From positions 53,908 to 117,907 of the forward strand of contig JAFIGS010000028.1 of NCBI GenBank assembly GCA_017849615.1: DNA of 64,000 bases. Reading direction: 5' to 3'. A program made the position numbers and the translations under genes. Below are positions 9,500 to 17,702 of this stretch, one piece after another. A model generated the notes under the pieces. That model worked only from the letters and a program-made list of their open reading frames with translations. It ran no database searches and was not told the DNA's origin. Source of the DNA: Pseudolabrys sp. (GTDB lineage: Bacteria > Pseudomonadota > Alphaproteobacteria > Rhizobiales > Xanthobacteraceae). Every line of letters starts with the position of its first letter. Position 1 is the stretch's first letter.

Positions 9500-10480
9500 A
9501 TGGCAAAAGACGTCGATCCGCTCAAATTGTCTTCGCCCCGCATCTTCCTGTTCCGGATGTCGGTGTTCATCATTCTGGGCGGCTTGATCGCCTTCCTGCT
9601 CTACAAGCAGATCCACATCGCCTTCATGGCCAATCCGGGCCTCAACGGCGTGATCATCGCGGTGCTGCTGATCGGCATCGTGCTGGCGATCCGCCAGGTG
9701 GTCCGGCTCTATCCGGAAATCGCCTGGGTCAACAATTTTCGCCTCGCCGATCCCGGCCTCGCGGTCGAGCGCCCGCCGGTGCTGCTGGCGCCGATGGCCG
9801 CCATTCTCGGCAGCCGCGTCGGCCGCATGGCGATGTCGCCGCAACTGATGCGCTCGATCCTCGATTCGATCGCCACCCGTCTCGACGAGGCGCGCGACAT
9901 CCTGCGGTATATGACGGGCCTGCTCGTCTTCCTCGGTCTGCTCGGCACATTCTGGGGTCTGATCGAAACCGTCGGCTCCGTCGGCAATGTCATCCAGAGC
10001 CTCAAGCCGGGCGGCGATGCCGCCGCGACGTTCGACACCTTGCGCGACGGCCTTGCCGCGCCATTGTCCGGCATGGGCATCTCGTTCTCGTCCTCGCTGT
10101 TCGGCCTCGCCGGTTCGCTGGTGCTCGGCTTCCTCGACCTGCAGTCGAGCCAGGCGCAGAACCGTTTCTACACCGAGCTTGAAGATTGGCTGTCCACCAC
10201 CGTCTACGATCAGGCCGCCGAGCCGTCGGGCGCGGTGACCGCGATGCCGATGGAAATGCGCGGCGCCATCGAGAAGCTGCGCGACGCCGTTGAGCAGACC
10301 GGCTCCGGCAAGCAGGCTTCCGTCGCAATGGCCAATCTCGCCGAGGCCATTCAGGGCCTTGTTCATCACATGCGCACCGAGCAGCAGATGATCCGCGACT
10401 GGGTTGACGGCCAGGCCGAGCAGCAGCGCGAAATCAAGAAGCTTCTCGAAGTCATGGTGCGCGAGCGCGCCGAACGCTAA
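9500..10480 (+). CDS. MotA/TolQ/ExbB-type proton channel protein
   Basis: A 326-residue membrane protein starting at ATG 9500; an in-frame TTG at 9452 is less likely. Two hydrophobic segments lie near residues 18-40 and 50-70. A large cytoplasmic part follows, then the MotA/ExbB core at about 145-215 (GLLVFLGLLGTFWGLIETVG and SGMGISFSSSLFGLAGSLVLGFL). The C-terminal helix is charged. The next gene, 15 nt on, has a single TM segment and an OmpA domain, so the pair forms a MotAB-like proton-driven machine. No flagellar, Tol or Ton genes are nearby, so its task in the envelope is unknown. Confidence 0.85.
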   Translation: MAKDVDPLKLSSPRIFLFRMSVFIILGGLIAFLLYKQIHIAFMANPGLNGVIIAVLLIGIVLAIRQVVRLYPEIAWVNNFRLADPGLAVERPPVLLAPMAAILGSRVGRMAMSPQLMRSILDSIATRLDEARDILRYMTGLLVFLGLLGTFWGLIETVGSVGNVIQSLKPGGDAAATFDTLRDGLAAPLSGMGISFSSSLFGLAGSLVLGFLDLQSSQAQNRFYTELEDWLSTTVYDQAAEPSGAVTAMPMEMRGAIEKLRDAVEQTGSGKQASVAMANLAEAIQGLVHHMRTEQQMIRDWVDGQAEQQREIKKLLEVMVRERAER

Positions 10481-10495
10481 GCGAGGGAATTGACA

Positions 10496-11527
10496 ATGGC
10501 CCTTGCGAAATACCGGCGCGGCGGCGAAGGAATGAACTATTGGCCGGGCTTCGTCGACGCTCTGTCGACGCTGATCCTGAGCATCATCTTCATCCTCACC
10601 GTGTTCGTTGTCGTGCAATTCGTGCTGCAGCAGGAAATCTCCGGCAAGGACACGGCGCTGCAGCGCCTCAATGCCCAGATCGCGCAGCTAACCGAACTCC
10701 TGTCGATGGAAACGTCGAACAAGGGCGACCTCGAGCAGCAGATGGCGCAACTGCGCGCATCGCTGGCCACCGCCGAGGCCGACCGCGACAAGTTCAAAGG
10801 TATCGCCGAAGGCTCCGGAGCCGGCCTTGCCGATGCGCAAGGCAAGGCCAGCGATCTGGCGAACCAGCTCGAGGGCGAAAAGAAGGTGTCGGCGCGCGCG
10901 CTGGCGCAGGTCGAAATCCTCAACCAGCAAATCGCCGCCTTCCGCCGCCAACTCGCCGCGCTCGAGAGCGCGCTCGACGCCTCGGAAAAGAAGGACAAGG
11001 AAGCACAGTCCCAGATCGCCAATCTCGGCCAGCGGCTCAACCTCGCGCTGGCCCAGCGCGTCGAGGAGCTCAAGAGCTACCGCTCCGACTTCTTCGGCCG
11101 CCTGCGCCAGATCATCGGCAACCGCCCGGATATCCGGATCGTCGGCGACCGTTTCGTGCTGCAGTCCGAGCTGCTGTTCGATGTCGGCAAGGCCGATCTG
11201 AAGCCGGAAGCGCTGCCCGAGATCGACAAGATCGCCGCGGCCATGGCTGAAATCGGCGCCAAGATTCCGGCCGACATTCCGTGGGTGCTGCGCGTCGATG
11301 GCCATACCGACATCCGCCCGATCAGCGGCGCCGGCCAGTTCAAGTCGAACTGGGACCTTTCGGCGGCACGCGCGATCGCCGTCGTGCGCTACCTCGCCAC
11401 CAAAGGCATCGAGCCTCAGCATCTGCTGGCCGCCGGCTTTGGCGAATTCCAGCCGCTCGATACCGGCAACACCGAGGAAGCCTATCGCCGCAACCGCCGC
11501 ATCGAGTTTAAGCTGACGGAGCGGTAG
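10496..11527 (+). CDS. MotB/OmpA-like peptidoglycan-binding partner
   Basis: A 343-residue protein with GCGAGGGA before ATG 10496. One TM segment (about residues 18-41) starts with PGFVDALSTLILSIIF, whose Asp fits the proton-carrying Asp of MotB. A long predicted coiled coil follows (about 45-185, many Ala, Glu, Gln, Leu heptads). The OmpA C-terminal domain is at about 200-343, with LFDVGKADLKPEAL, DGHTDIRPI and NWDLSAARAIAVVRYL. This is the plug-and-anchor partner of the upstream channel. The extended coiled coil is longer than in flagellar MotB. Confidence 0.87.
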   Translation: MALAKYRRGGEGMNYWPGFVDALSTLILSIIFILTVFVVVQFVLQQEISGKDTALQRLNAQIAQLTELLSMETSNKGDLEQQMAQLRASLATAEADRDKFKGIAEGSGAGLADAQGKASDLANQLEGEKKVSARALAQVEILNQQIAAFRRQLAALESALDASEKKDKEAQSQIANLGQRLNLALAQRVEELKSYRSDFFGRLRQIIGNRPDIRIVGDRFVLQSELLFDVGKADLKPEALPEIDKIAAAMAEIGAKIPADIPWVLRVDGHTDIRPISGAGQFKSNWDLSAARAIAVVRYLATKGIEPQHLLAAGFGEFQPLDTGNTEEAYRRNRRIEFKLTER

Positions 11528-11550
11528 AGCGCGGCCGTCACCGCAAACTC

Positions 11551-11640
11551 CGCTCCTTCCCGCGAAGGCGGGAATCCAGTGAATGTGCAGCGGTACAGGG
11601 TTGAGAGAAAGACTGGGTCCGCGCTTTCGCGGGGACGAAC
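11551..11640. repeat. Intergenic palindromic repeat
   Basis: Short stem TTCCCGC / GCGGGAA (11557-11574) and a second stem around GCGCTTTCGCGGGG (11621-11634). 'GGAATCCAG ... CTGGGTCCGCG' is the form of dispersed Rhizobiales intergenic repeats, related to those at 3791 and 62001. Confidence 0.55.
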
Positions 11641-11668
11641 GGAAAGAACCAAGTTCACGGAGTAAACC

Positions 11669-11944
11669 TTGTCCGTCTACGTCGACGACCCGATCTGGAG
11701 CCGCTGGGGCCGCAAGTGGTGCCACCTGCTCGCCGACGACATTGACGAGTTACACCGCTTCGCCCGTGAGCTTGGGCTTCACCGTTCGTCCTATCAGGGG
11801 CCGCCGAAGACGACGAAACCGCATTACGACCTGACGGCCGTCGAGCGCGAGCGCGCGCTGCGTTACGGCGCTGTCCGGACCGACCGCACCGGCATCATCA
11901 TCGTGTTGCGGCAACTACAGGCGCAGCTCAAGCGCGCAGCGTGA
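11669..11944 (+). CDS. DUF4031 domain protein
   Basis: A 91-residue protein that begins SVYVDDPIWSRWGRKWCHLLAD and contains HRSSYQGPPKTTKPHYDLT, the pattern of the short DUF4031 family. The start is TTG at 11669 after CACGGAGTAAACC. It overlaps the following acetyltransferase gene by a few bases, so the two are probably co-translated. No biochemical function is established for the family. The conserved His, Asp, Tyr and Trp residues suggest a small enzyme or binding domain. Confidence 0.85.
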   Translation: MSVYVDDPIWSRWGRKWCHLLADDIDELHRFARELGLHRSSYQGPPKTTKPHYDLTAVERERALRYGAVRTDRTGIIIVLRQLQAQLKRAA

Positions 11945-12384
11945 TGGCCCTTCGCCTTTACACCGCCGCCGACGAAGCCGCCGCCATCGAGCTGTGGCGG
12001 CGTACCTGGTCGCAGCATTACCCGCACATCGACTTCGATGCCCGTGTCGGCTGGTGGCGCGAGCGCTGGCGCAATGAGCTGGTGCCGGCCTGCGATATCG
12101 TGGTGGCGGAGAGTGGCGGCGCCCTCGCCGGATTCGTCACCGTCGATCCCAACACCCAGTATCTCGACCAGATCGTGGTTGCCCCGGAGCACTGGGGTTC
12201 CGGCGTTGCCCGCGACTTGCTCGACGAAGCGAAGCGACGCTCCCCCGGCGGCCTCACCTTGCTCGTCAACAAGGACAATGCCCGCGCCATCGGTTTCTAC
12301 GGCAGACACGACTTCGTCTATGACGGCGAGGACAAGAACCCGGTCTCCGGCATCGCCGTCAACCGGATGCGCTGGCGGCCGTGA
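11944..12384 (+). CDS. GNAT family N-acetyltransferase
   Basis: A 146-residue acetyl-CoA-dependent acyltransferase. The fold is read from RLYTAADEAAAIELWRRTW at the N-terminus, VVAESGGALAGFVTVD, and the acetyl-CoA loop region DQIVVAPEHWGSGVARDLLDE, followed by LLVNKDNARAIGFYGRHDF. ATG 11944 overlaps the DUF4031 stop (TGATG); GTG 11941 is also possible. The acceptor substrate is unknown. It could act on a small molecule or on a protein N-terminus. Confidence 0.88.
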   Translation: MALRLYTAADEAAAIELWRRTWSQHYPHIDFDARVGWWRERWRNELVPACDIVVAESGGALAGFVTVDPNTQYLDQIVVAPEHWGSGVARDLLDEAKRRSPGGLTLLVNKDNARAIGFYGRHDFVYDGEDKNPVSGIAVNRMRWRP

Positions 12385-12552
12385 AAAGCCGTCGCTCGCT
12401 TTGTGACAGCCACTTGTCACGCAGTGAGTTGTGCGGAATTGCCCCCAGCTCCTTGCGCCGCGCATTTATTCGCTGATGGCGCGGCCTGTTTTTTGCTAAA
12501 CCGAATCGGCTTCCGGCGCGCCAATGAAGGCGCGGCCGGCGGGAGCGAAAAC

Positions 12553-13239
12553 GTGACGGGGAAGACCGTAGAGGCGGCAGGCGGCATTGTCTTGCGCAAG
12601 CACGCCGGCAAGCTCATCGCCGTGGTCCAGCGCGCGAAGGATGACGCCTGGGTGCTGCCGCGCGGCAAGCTCAAGCGCGGCGAAAAGCCGATCGCCGCAG
12701 CGCGCCGCGAGGTCGTCGAGGAAACCGGCCACCGCGTTGAGGTCCATGAATATCTCGGTGCCATCACCTACCGTGCCGGGGGGCGGCCCAAAGTGGTGCT
12801 GTTCTGGCGCATGGAAGCCGACACGGAATCCCGCCACGAACTGATGCCGGACATCATCGCGGTCGATTGGCTGCCGCTGAAGGCCGCCATCCGGCGCCTG
12901 AGCTATCCGCTGGAGAAATTGTTTCTGCGCCATGCCGTCGCCCGCGCACTCAAGAAGCGGCCGGTCAAACCCGGCAAGGCTGGCGCGGGCAACGCTGGCG
13001 CAGCCAAGGCCGGCAAAGGCAAAACGCGCCCCCGCAAAGCGCGGTCGGCGAAGGCCGTCGAGCCGGCCAAGGCTGCGCGGAAGAGAGAACTCGCTAAAGC
13101 CCGCGAGAAGGCGCGCGCCAAGGAACTGGCAAAGAGCCGAGCGAAGGAAAAGAAAAAGGACAAGGCCGAACGTCAGCGCCACAAAGCCGGGCATAAAAAG
13201 AACAAGTCCAAAAAGAACAAGAACAAACGTAAGAGTTGA
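12553..13239 (+). CDS. Nudix hydrolase with lysine/alanine-rich histone-like tail
   Basis: A 228-residue protein with GTG start at 12553 and GGGAG upstream. The Nudix domain covers about residues 5-135 and has a complete Nudix box (G-KLKRG-E-x7-REVVEETG), so it should hydrolyse nucleoside diphosphate-linked substrates with Mg2+. From about residue 140 to the end it becomes very rich in Lys, Ala and Arg (KARAKELAKSRAKEKKKDKA), like histone H1 or AlgP tails, which bind DNA or RNA. The tail is in frame without a break. An upstream ATG at 12403 adds a Cys-rich stretch with no family similarity and was rejected. Confidence 0.85.
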   Translation: MTGKTVEAAGGIVLRKHAGKLIAVVQRAKDDAWVLPRGKLKRGEKPIAAARREVVEETGHRVEVHEYLGAITYRAGGRPKVVLFWRMEADTESRHELMPDIIAVDWLPLKAAIRRLSYPLEKLFLRHAVARALKKRPVKPGKAGAGNAGAAKAGKGKTRPRKARSAKAVEPAKAARKRELAKAREKARAKELAKSRAKEKKKDKAERQRHKAGHKKNKSKKNKNKRKS

Positions 13240-13485
13240 TATCGCGCCGTCGCCTCGCCACGATTTCTCCGCAATTGGACGCGCCCCCGAAAATTCGCGA
13301 GATGTTTCAAGCGTGCAGCGTTCAGTTTGCGTTCACGCGGGAAGCCGGAACATGGTTGCTGTGAAACGCGTTATTTTTTGCGACGATGCGCCGCAGGAAA
13401 GCCGCAACAGGCCCGTTCAATCGACAGGTCCCCATTCCAGCACGCTGGCGCGAGCCAGCAACCCGGCGAACCCAGGAGGTGCGCT

Positions 13486-13812
13486 ATGACCGGTTTCCGT
13501 AAATCCCTGACGGCGCTCGCCGCCGCTGTTGTTCTCACCATCGCCGCCGTCGCGGCGCCGCAGCAGGCCGAAGCGCGCGGCGGGCGTGTCGCCGCCGGCA
13601 TCATCGGCGGTCTCGCCGCTGGCGCCATCATCGGCGGCATCGCCAGCGGCGGTTACGGCTACGGCTATGGTCCCGGCTATGGCTACTACGGCCCGCGCGC
13701 CTATTACGGCCCGGCGCCCGTCTACTACTACGGCCCGCGCTGCTGGTGGCAACGCGAGCGGGTCTGGGACGGCTACGGCTGGCGCCTGCACCGCGTCCGG
13801 GTCTGCAGCTAG
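13486..13812 (+). CDS. Exported Gly/Tyr-rich small protein
   Basis: A 108-residue protein with AGGAGGTGCGCT before ATG 13486. A signal peptide ends near QQAEA. A glycine-rich hydrophobic stretch with GIIGGLAAGAIIGGIASGG resembles the glycine-zipper proteins of outer membranes. A Tyr/Gly/Pro-rich region follows, ending in CWWQRERVWDGYGWRLHRV with two cysteines. The gene at 13981 is a paralogue. The family is widespread in Rhizobiales with no known role. Outer-membrane or periplasmic location is an inference. Confidence 0.75.
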   Translation: MTGFRKSLTALAAAVVLTIAAVAAPQQAEARGGRVAAGIIGGLAAGAIIGGIASGGYGYGYGPGYGYYGPRAYYGPAPVYYYGPRCWWQRERVWDGYGWRLHRVRVCS

Positions 13813-13835
13813 ACATATGACGTTCCGTCATGAAG

Positions 13836-13866
13836 GGCCCGGGTTCCTGAGGAAGCCCGGGCCTTT
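13836..13866 (+). terminator. Terminator after the Gly/Tyr-rich gene
   Basis: Stem GGCCCGGGTTCC / GGAAGCCCGGGCC with one bulge around TGA, followed by TTTT. Confidence 0.85.
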
Positions 13867-13980
13867 TGTGACCCCGGTCACAGCCTGCCCCCTGCCCCTG
13901 TTTTAAGCTTCGCGTAACGGGTTCGGCGCAATCTTCCGTCCGACCCTTTCAACCCGGGCTGACGCCCGAAAGGATTTGTC

Positions 13981-14292
13981 ATGAATATCAAGGTCCTCGC
14001 CCTTGCCGCGACCGTCCTGTCGGTCGCCGCGCTGCCGACCACGGCGGACGCGCGCTGCCGCGGCTGCGGCGTCGCCGCCGGTGTCGCCGGCGGCATCGCC
14101 TTGGGCGCCATCATCGCCGGCGCCGCCAGCGCCCAGCCGCGCTACTACGAGGAGCCGCCGGCCTATTACGCGCCGCGCGGCGCCTATTACGGCGGCCCGG
14201 CCTATGTCGAAGGCCCGGTCTGCCACATCGAGCGGCAGCGCTTCTGGGACGGCTACGGCTGGCGCTCGCGCCGCGTCGAAGTCTGCGACTGA
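13981..14292 (+). CDS. Exported Gly/Tyr-rich small protein, paralogue of 13486 gene
   Basis: A 103-residue protein with GAAAGGATTTGTC before the ATG. Signal peptide ends TADA, then CRGCG, a glycine-zipper-like stretch GVAGGIALGAIIAGAAS, Tyr/Pro-rich middle, and the ending IERQRFWDGYGWRSRRVEVC. The ending matches the upstream paralogue (R-x-F/V-WDGYGWR-x-x-RV-x-VC), so they arose by tandem duplication and then diverged in the middle. The terminator between them implies separate transcripts. Confidence 0.75.
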   Translation: MNIKVLALAATVLSVAALPTTADARCRGCGVAAGVAGGIALGAIIAGAASAQPRYYEEPPAYYAPRGAYYGGPAYVEGPVCHIERQRFWDGYGWRSRRVEVCD

Positions 14293-14310
14293 TCTGAAGC
14301 CCGCCGAGCC

Positions 14311-15546
14311 CTACCGCCGCATATGCGCCAGCACGGCGGCGGTAGGCCAGCAATCGACCTTCAGGCCATTGGCCTTCTGGTACTGGCCGAGCGCGGCGCG
14401 CGTCAGCATGCCGGCCTTGCCGTCGATCTTGTCCTTGTAGATCCCGAGCGCGGCCAGGCGCTGCTGCATTGCCTCGACATCCCTGGTCTTGAGCTGATCG
14501 CTCTTGCTCCACGGCGTCATGAAGGCCTTGGCGCCGGCGATACGGTCGGCCAGATGCCCGACGAACAGCACATAAAGATCGGAAAAGTTGTAGTCCTTGA
14601 TGACGAAGTAGTTCTTCGGCGTCAGGAACGACGGGCCGTAAATGCCTTCCGGCTGCAACAGTGACGCCGGCAGCGCCAGTTCCCGCTCGGTCAGCTTGCG
14701 CGGCGGCGTGAGCAGATAGCCGCGCTTGACCCATTCGCCGATCGGCATCTTCGTCTCCGGCGTGCCGATCGAGCAGTCGCCATTCTCCGGCGCGCGCACC
14801 TCATAGGCCCAGCGCTCGCCGCGCTCCCAGCCGCGGCCGGCAAGCTGGCGCGCCGCCGAGGCGAGCGCATCCGGCACCGAGTTGAAAATATCGATCCGGC
14901 CGTCGCCGTCGAAATCGACGGCGTAACGGTAATAGTCCGACGGCAGGAACTGGGTGAGACCGAGCGCGCCGCCCCATGACGAGCGCAGCGAGGCACGCGG
15001 CACGCCGTCCTGCAGCATCTTCAGCGCCTGAATGAACTCAACCTGATACATCGCCTTGCGACGGCCGACATAAGCCTGCGTCGCCAGCACGCGGATGCCG
15101 TCATGCGGCAGCTTGTAGGAGCCGTAATCGGTCTCGCGCGCCCAGATCGCCAGCACGACATTGCCGGGCACGCCGATCTCCTTCTCGATACGCCGGAGCG
15201 TAGCGCGGTGCTGCACGGCCAGTTCCTGGCCGCGTTTGGCGAGACGGTCGAAACTCGATTCGCGTAGATACTGCGACGGCGTCTGCACGAATTCCGGCTG
15301 GCCGGGCTGCGGCTTCTCCGGCTGACCGGGAATCTCGAGATCGGGCAGCGAATAATCCGGCGTCAATCCCTTGATGGCGGCGTCGAACACCGGCCGCGTG
15401 ACGCCGGCCTGCTGCGCGCGCGGCCAGATCGATTCGAGAAAACGATCGAAGCCGGAATCGGCGAACGCGTGATTCGCGCTCAGCAGCGCGATCAAAAGAA
15501 AAAATGCCGCTAGATGTAGACTGCGCGGAGACATGCGACACAGCAT
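14311..15546 (-). CDS. Lytic murein transglycosylase (MltB family) with peptidoglycan-binding domain
   Basis: Cuts the MurNAc-GlcNAc bond of peptidoglycan to give anhydro ends. The start at 15546 follows GAGAGGATC and gives 411 residues: signal peptide ending AFA, the SLT_2/MltB domain at about 35-330 with catalytic Glu in AIWARETDYGSYKL, GALGLTQFLPSDYYRYAVDF and a calcium-like DFDGDGRID loop, then a C-terminal PG_binding_1 domain (DVEAMQQRLAALGIYKDKID). No lipobox cysteine is evident after the signal, so it is probably soluble periplasmic. A second, shorter MltB-type gene is at 61164. Confidence 0.92.
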   Translation of the reverse strand: MLCRMSPRSLHLAAFFLLIALLSANHAFADSGFDRFLESIWPRAQQAGVTRPVFDAAIKGLTPDYSLPDLEIPGQPEKPQPGQPEFVQTPSQYLRESSFDRLAKRGQELAVQHRATLRRIEKEIGVPGNVVLAIWARETDYGSYKLPHDGIRVLATQAYVGRRKAMYQVEFIQALKMLQDGVPRASLRSSWGGALGLTQFLPSDYYRYAVDFDGDGRIDIFNSVPDALASAARQLAGRGWERGERWAYEVRAPENGDCSIGTPETKMPIGEWVKRGYLLTPPRKLTERELALPASLLQPEGIYGPSFLTPKNYFVIKDYNFSDLYVLFVGHLADRIAGAKAFMTPWSKSDQLKTRDVEAMQQRLAALGIYKDKIDGKAGMLTRAALGQYQKANGLKVDCWPTAAVLAHMRR

Positions 15547-15756
15547 CGGCGATCCTCTCGAACGTTCGGCGAACATCCACGAATCAGAGAACGGATAGTG
15601 GCCGGTAAACCCAAGCTTAATGCGATGCGCCGGGCGCGTCCAAACAAGCGCGATCTCCCGCATGCTTAGCGGCCGGTATACCGCATGTGCCTTGAACGCG
15701 ATGAGCAGCAGCGTCTAAGGAGGCACGCAGTTTCAACGCCGTCACAAGGTTCATTC

Positions 15757-16323
15757 ATGGCCATCAAGCTGAACATCATCGTCTGCAGCACGCGCCCCGG
15801 CCGCATCGGCCTGCCCGTCGCCCGCTGGTTCGAATCCGCCGTCAAGAAGGACAGCCGTTTCGAGCCGGCGTTCGTCGATCTCGCGGAGATCAACCTGCCG
15901 GTTTATGACGAGCCGCGGCATCCGGCGATGCAGCAGTACGAGCACGCCCACACCAAGAAGTGGGCGGAGATCGTGAAGTCCGCCGACGCCTACGCCTTCG
16001 TCATGCCGGAATACAATTTCTTTCCGTCGGCCTCGCTCATCAACGCGCTGACCTATGTATTCAAGGAGTGGAATTACAAGGCGGCCGGACTGGTGAGCTA
16101 TGGCGGCGTATCGGGCGGCCTGCGGGCCGCGCAGGCGGTGAAGCTGATGCTGACCGCCATGAAGGTGATGCCGCTGCCGGAAGGCGTGCCGATCCCGTTC
16201 GCCGGCAAGCAGATCGAAGACGGCGCGTTCAAGTCCAATGAGCTGATCGACGCCAGCGTCAAGACCATGCTGGACGAACTGGCCAAGTGGTCCGGCGCGC
16301 TGGCGCCGCTGCAGGGCAAGTAA
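15757..16323 (+). CDS. NADPH-dependent FMN reductase family protein
   Basis: A 188-residue flavodoxin-fold oxidoreductase. The FMN phosphate loop CSTRPGRIGLPVARWF and the second flavin motif MPEYNFFPSASLINALTY are intact, with SYGGVSGGLRAAQ as the third loop. ATG 15757 follows AAGGTTCATTC. Such enzymes reduce FMN, quinones, azo compounds or chromate. It could in principle supply reduced flavin to a two-component monooxygenase such as the SsuD-like one at 54524, but it is not linked to it. Confidence 0.9.
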   Translation: MAIKLNIIVCSTRPGRIGLPVARWFESAVKKDSRFEPAFVDLAEINLPVYDEPRHPAMQQYEHAHTKKWAEIVKSADAYAFVMPEYNFFPSASLINALTYVFKEWNYKAAGLVSYGGVSGGLRAAQAVKLMLTAMKVMPLPEGVPIPFAGKQIEDGAFKSNELIDASVKTMLDELAKWSGALAPLQGK

Positions 16324-16353
16324 ACACCGCAAGTAAACTCTTCCGCCGAACAA

Positions 16354-16388
16354 AGAGGCCGCCCGTCGTTGAACGGGCGGCCTCTTAT
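16354..16388. terminator. Bidirectional terminator
   Basis: Perfect stem AGAGGCCGCCCGT / ACGGGCGGCCTCT around CGTTGA, flanked by A-rich and T-rich sides, between the convergent FMN reductase and UPF0114 genes. Confidence 0.9.
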
Positions 16389-16404
16389 TTGCGGAGAGAC
16401 CGCG

Positions 16405-16983
16405 TCAGTGGTGCAGCTTGACGTAGGAGTCCTGGCTGAGCTTCTCGACATAGGCGATGCCGATGGCCGAGATGACGAACAGGAAGTGGATGATCGCCTG
16501 CCACATCACGCCGGTCTCGGTGTATTGCGAACCCGACTGGCCGAGCTGGCCCGCATAAATGAATGTGCGCAGCAGGTGGATCGACGAAATGCCGATGATC
16601 GCCATCGCCAGCTTGATCTTCAGCACGCTGGCGTTGACGTGGGACAGCCATTCCGGCTGGTCCGGGTGCCGCTCGAGCTCGAGGCGGGAGACGAATGTCT
16701 CGTAGCCGCCGACGATGACCATGATCAGCAGGTTCGAGATCATCACCACGTCGATGAGGCCGAGCACCACGAGCATGATTTCCTGCTCGGTGAACTTCAT
16801 GGCGCCGCCGATGAGGTGCACCAGTTCCTTGAGGAACAGGAACACATAGACGCACTGCGCGACGATCAGGCCGAGATAGAGCGGCAGTTGCAGCCAGCGC
16901 GAGGAGAAGATGAGCGCCGGCAGCGGACGAAGCCGGCGGGCGAGTTCGGGAGGCGGGGTCGGAACGTCAGCCGACATCGACAT
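16405..16983 (-). CDS. UPF0114 (YqhA/TIGR00645) membrane protein
   Basis: A 192-residue integral membrane protein. It has FSSRWLQLPLYLGLIVAQC at the N-terminus, four hydrophobic segments (about 30-50, 70-92, 120-142, 155-175), VGGYETFVSRLE and the conserved LKIKLAMAIIGISSIHLL, all typical of the UPF0114 family. The function is not established; distant similarity to channel proteins has been proposed for the family. It is monocistronic and shares a terminator with the gene on the other strand. Confidence 0.92.
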   Translation of the reverse strand: MSMSADVPTPPPELARRLRPLPALIFSSRWLQLPLYLGLIVAQCVYVFLFLKELVHLIGGAMKFTEQEIMLVVLGLIDVVMISNLLIMVIVGGYETFVSRLELERHPDQPEWLSHVNASVLKIKLAMAIIGISSIHLLRTFIYAGQLGQSGSQYTETGVMWQAIIHFLFVISAIGIAYVEKLSQDSYVKLHH

Positions 16984-17221
16984 GGCTTGGGATACCTTCA
17001 GGGGAAACCGGATGGCGCGCCGGGCGGGCTGCCGGGCGTCGCGAGCGCAGGATTTATAGGCGATTCGGGCCGCGGCAAGATGGCCCGCCGGGAAGGACCT
17101 GCGCCAAGAGGCCGCGCTGTCCCGTCACAAATTCGCCGGCTGGCGCCGCCTGCGCCGGGCCTTTCCCTCGCCATCGAACAATGGGACCGTGTGGCACCCA
17201 AACTCTTCCGGAGATTTCGAC

Positions 17222-17620
17222 ATGGACATCAAGCGCAGCGGCTCGCGGCCCTCGGCCAAACCCTCGCCCGATTATTTCACCGGCGCCGTGAGGCAGGACC
17301 CGCTCAACGAGGCGCCGGCGCGCGTGCGCGCCGTGCTGGTCACCTTCGAGCCCGGCGCCCGCACCGCCTGGCACACGCATCCGCTGGGCCAGACCTTGAT
17401 CGTCACCTCGGGTCTCGGCTGGGCGCAGAAAGAAGGCGGACCGATCGAGGAGATCAGGCCCGGCGACGTCGTCTGGTTTCCGCCCGGCGAGAAGCACTGG
17501 CACGGCGCCACGGCGACGGTCGCGATGAGCCACATCGCCATTCAGGAGGCGCTCGGCGGCAGCAACGTGACGTGGATGGAGAAGGTGAGCGATGAGGATT
17601 ACGGCAAGGGCAAGAAATGA
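17222..17620 (+). CDS. Cupin domain protein
   Basis: A 132-residue single-domain cupin. Metal-binding motif 1 is seen in [16 protein letters not shown] and motif 2 in [17 protein letters not shown], keeping the His residues expected for a metal site. The pattern and length match the small cupins related to (R)-mandelonitrile lyase and to the cupin part of carboxymuconolactone decarboxylase fusions. GGAG precedes ATG 17222. The reaction is unknown. There is no operon partner apart from the toxin-antitoxin pair downstream, which has its own promoter. Confidence 0.87.
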   Translation: MDIKRSGSRPSAKPSPDYFTGAVRQDPLNEAPARVRAVLVTFEPGARTAWHTHPLGQTLIVTSGLGWAQKEGGPIEEIRPGDVVWFPPGEKHWHGATATVAMSHIAIQEALGGSNVTWMEKVSDEDYGKGKK

Positions 17621-17647
17621 GAGAAAACGAGCCTTTACCAGGCATTA

Positions 17648-17691
17648 TTGACACAGTCGCCAAGAAGTATTACTTTTTTCACAAGTAATAC
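17648..17691 (+). promoter_or_regulatory. Promoter with palindromic operator for the toxin-antitoxin pair
   Basis: TTGACA (17648-17653), 17 nt, then TACTTT (17671-17676) as -35 and -10. Perfect 9-bp inverted arms GTATTACTT (17667-17675) and AAGTAATAC (17683-17691) overlap the -10 and the start region. This is where an AbrB-type antitoxin would bind to repress its own operon. The AT-rich palindrome stands out in the GC-rich surroundings. Confidence 0.7.
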
Positions 17692-17702
17692 CGGAGCCTG
17701 AC

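Noticed and set aside
8348-10618. Very long reverse open frame (756 codons) opposite suhB and the MotA-like gene
   Set aside because: It covers three well-supported forward genes, has no domain or ribosome site, and is the usual antisense shadow of high-GC coding DNA.
9500-11527. Zorya-type phage defence (ZorAB)
   Set aside because: The MotA/OmpA pair resembles ZorAB only in broad fold. No ZorC, ZorD or ZorE gene follows; the next genes are DUF4031 and GNAT.
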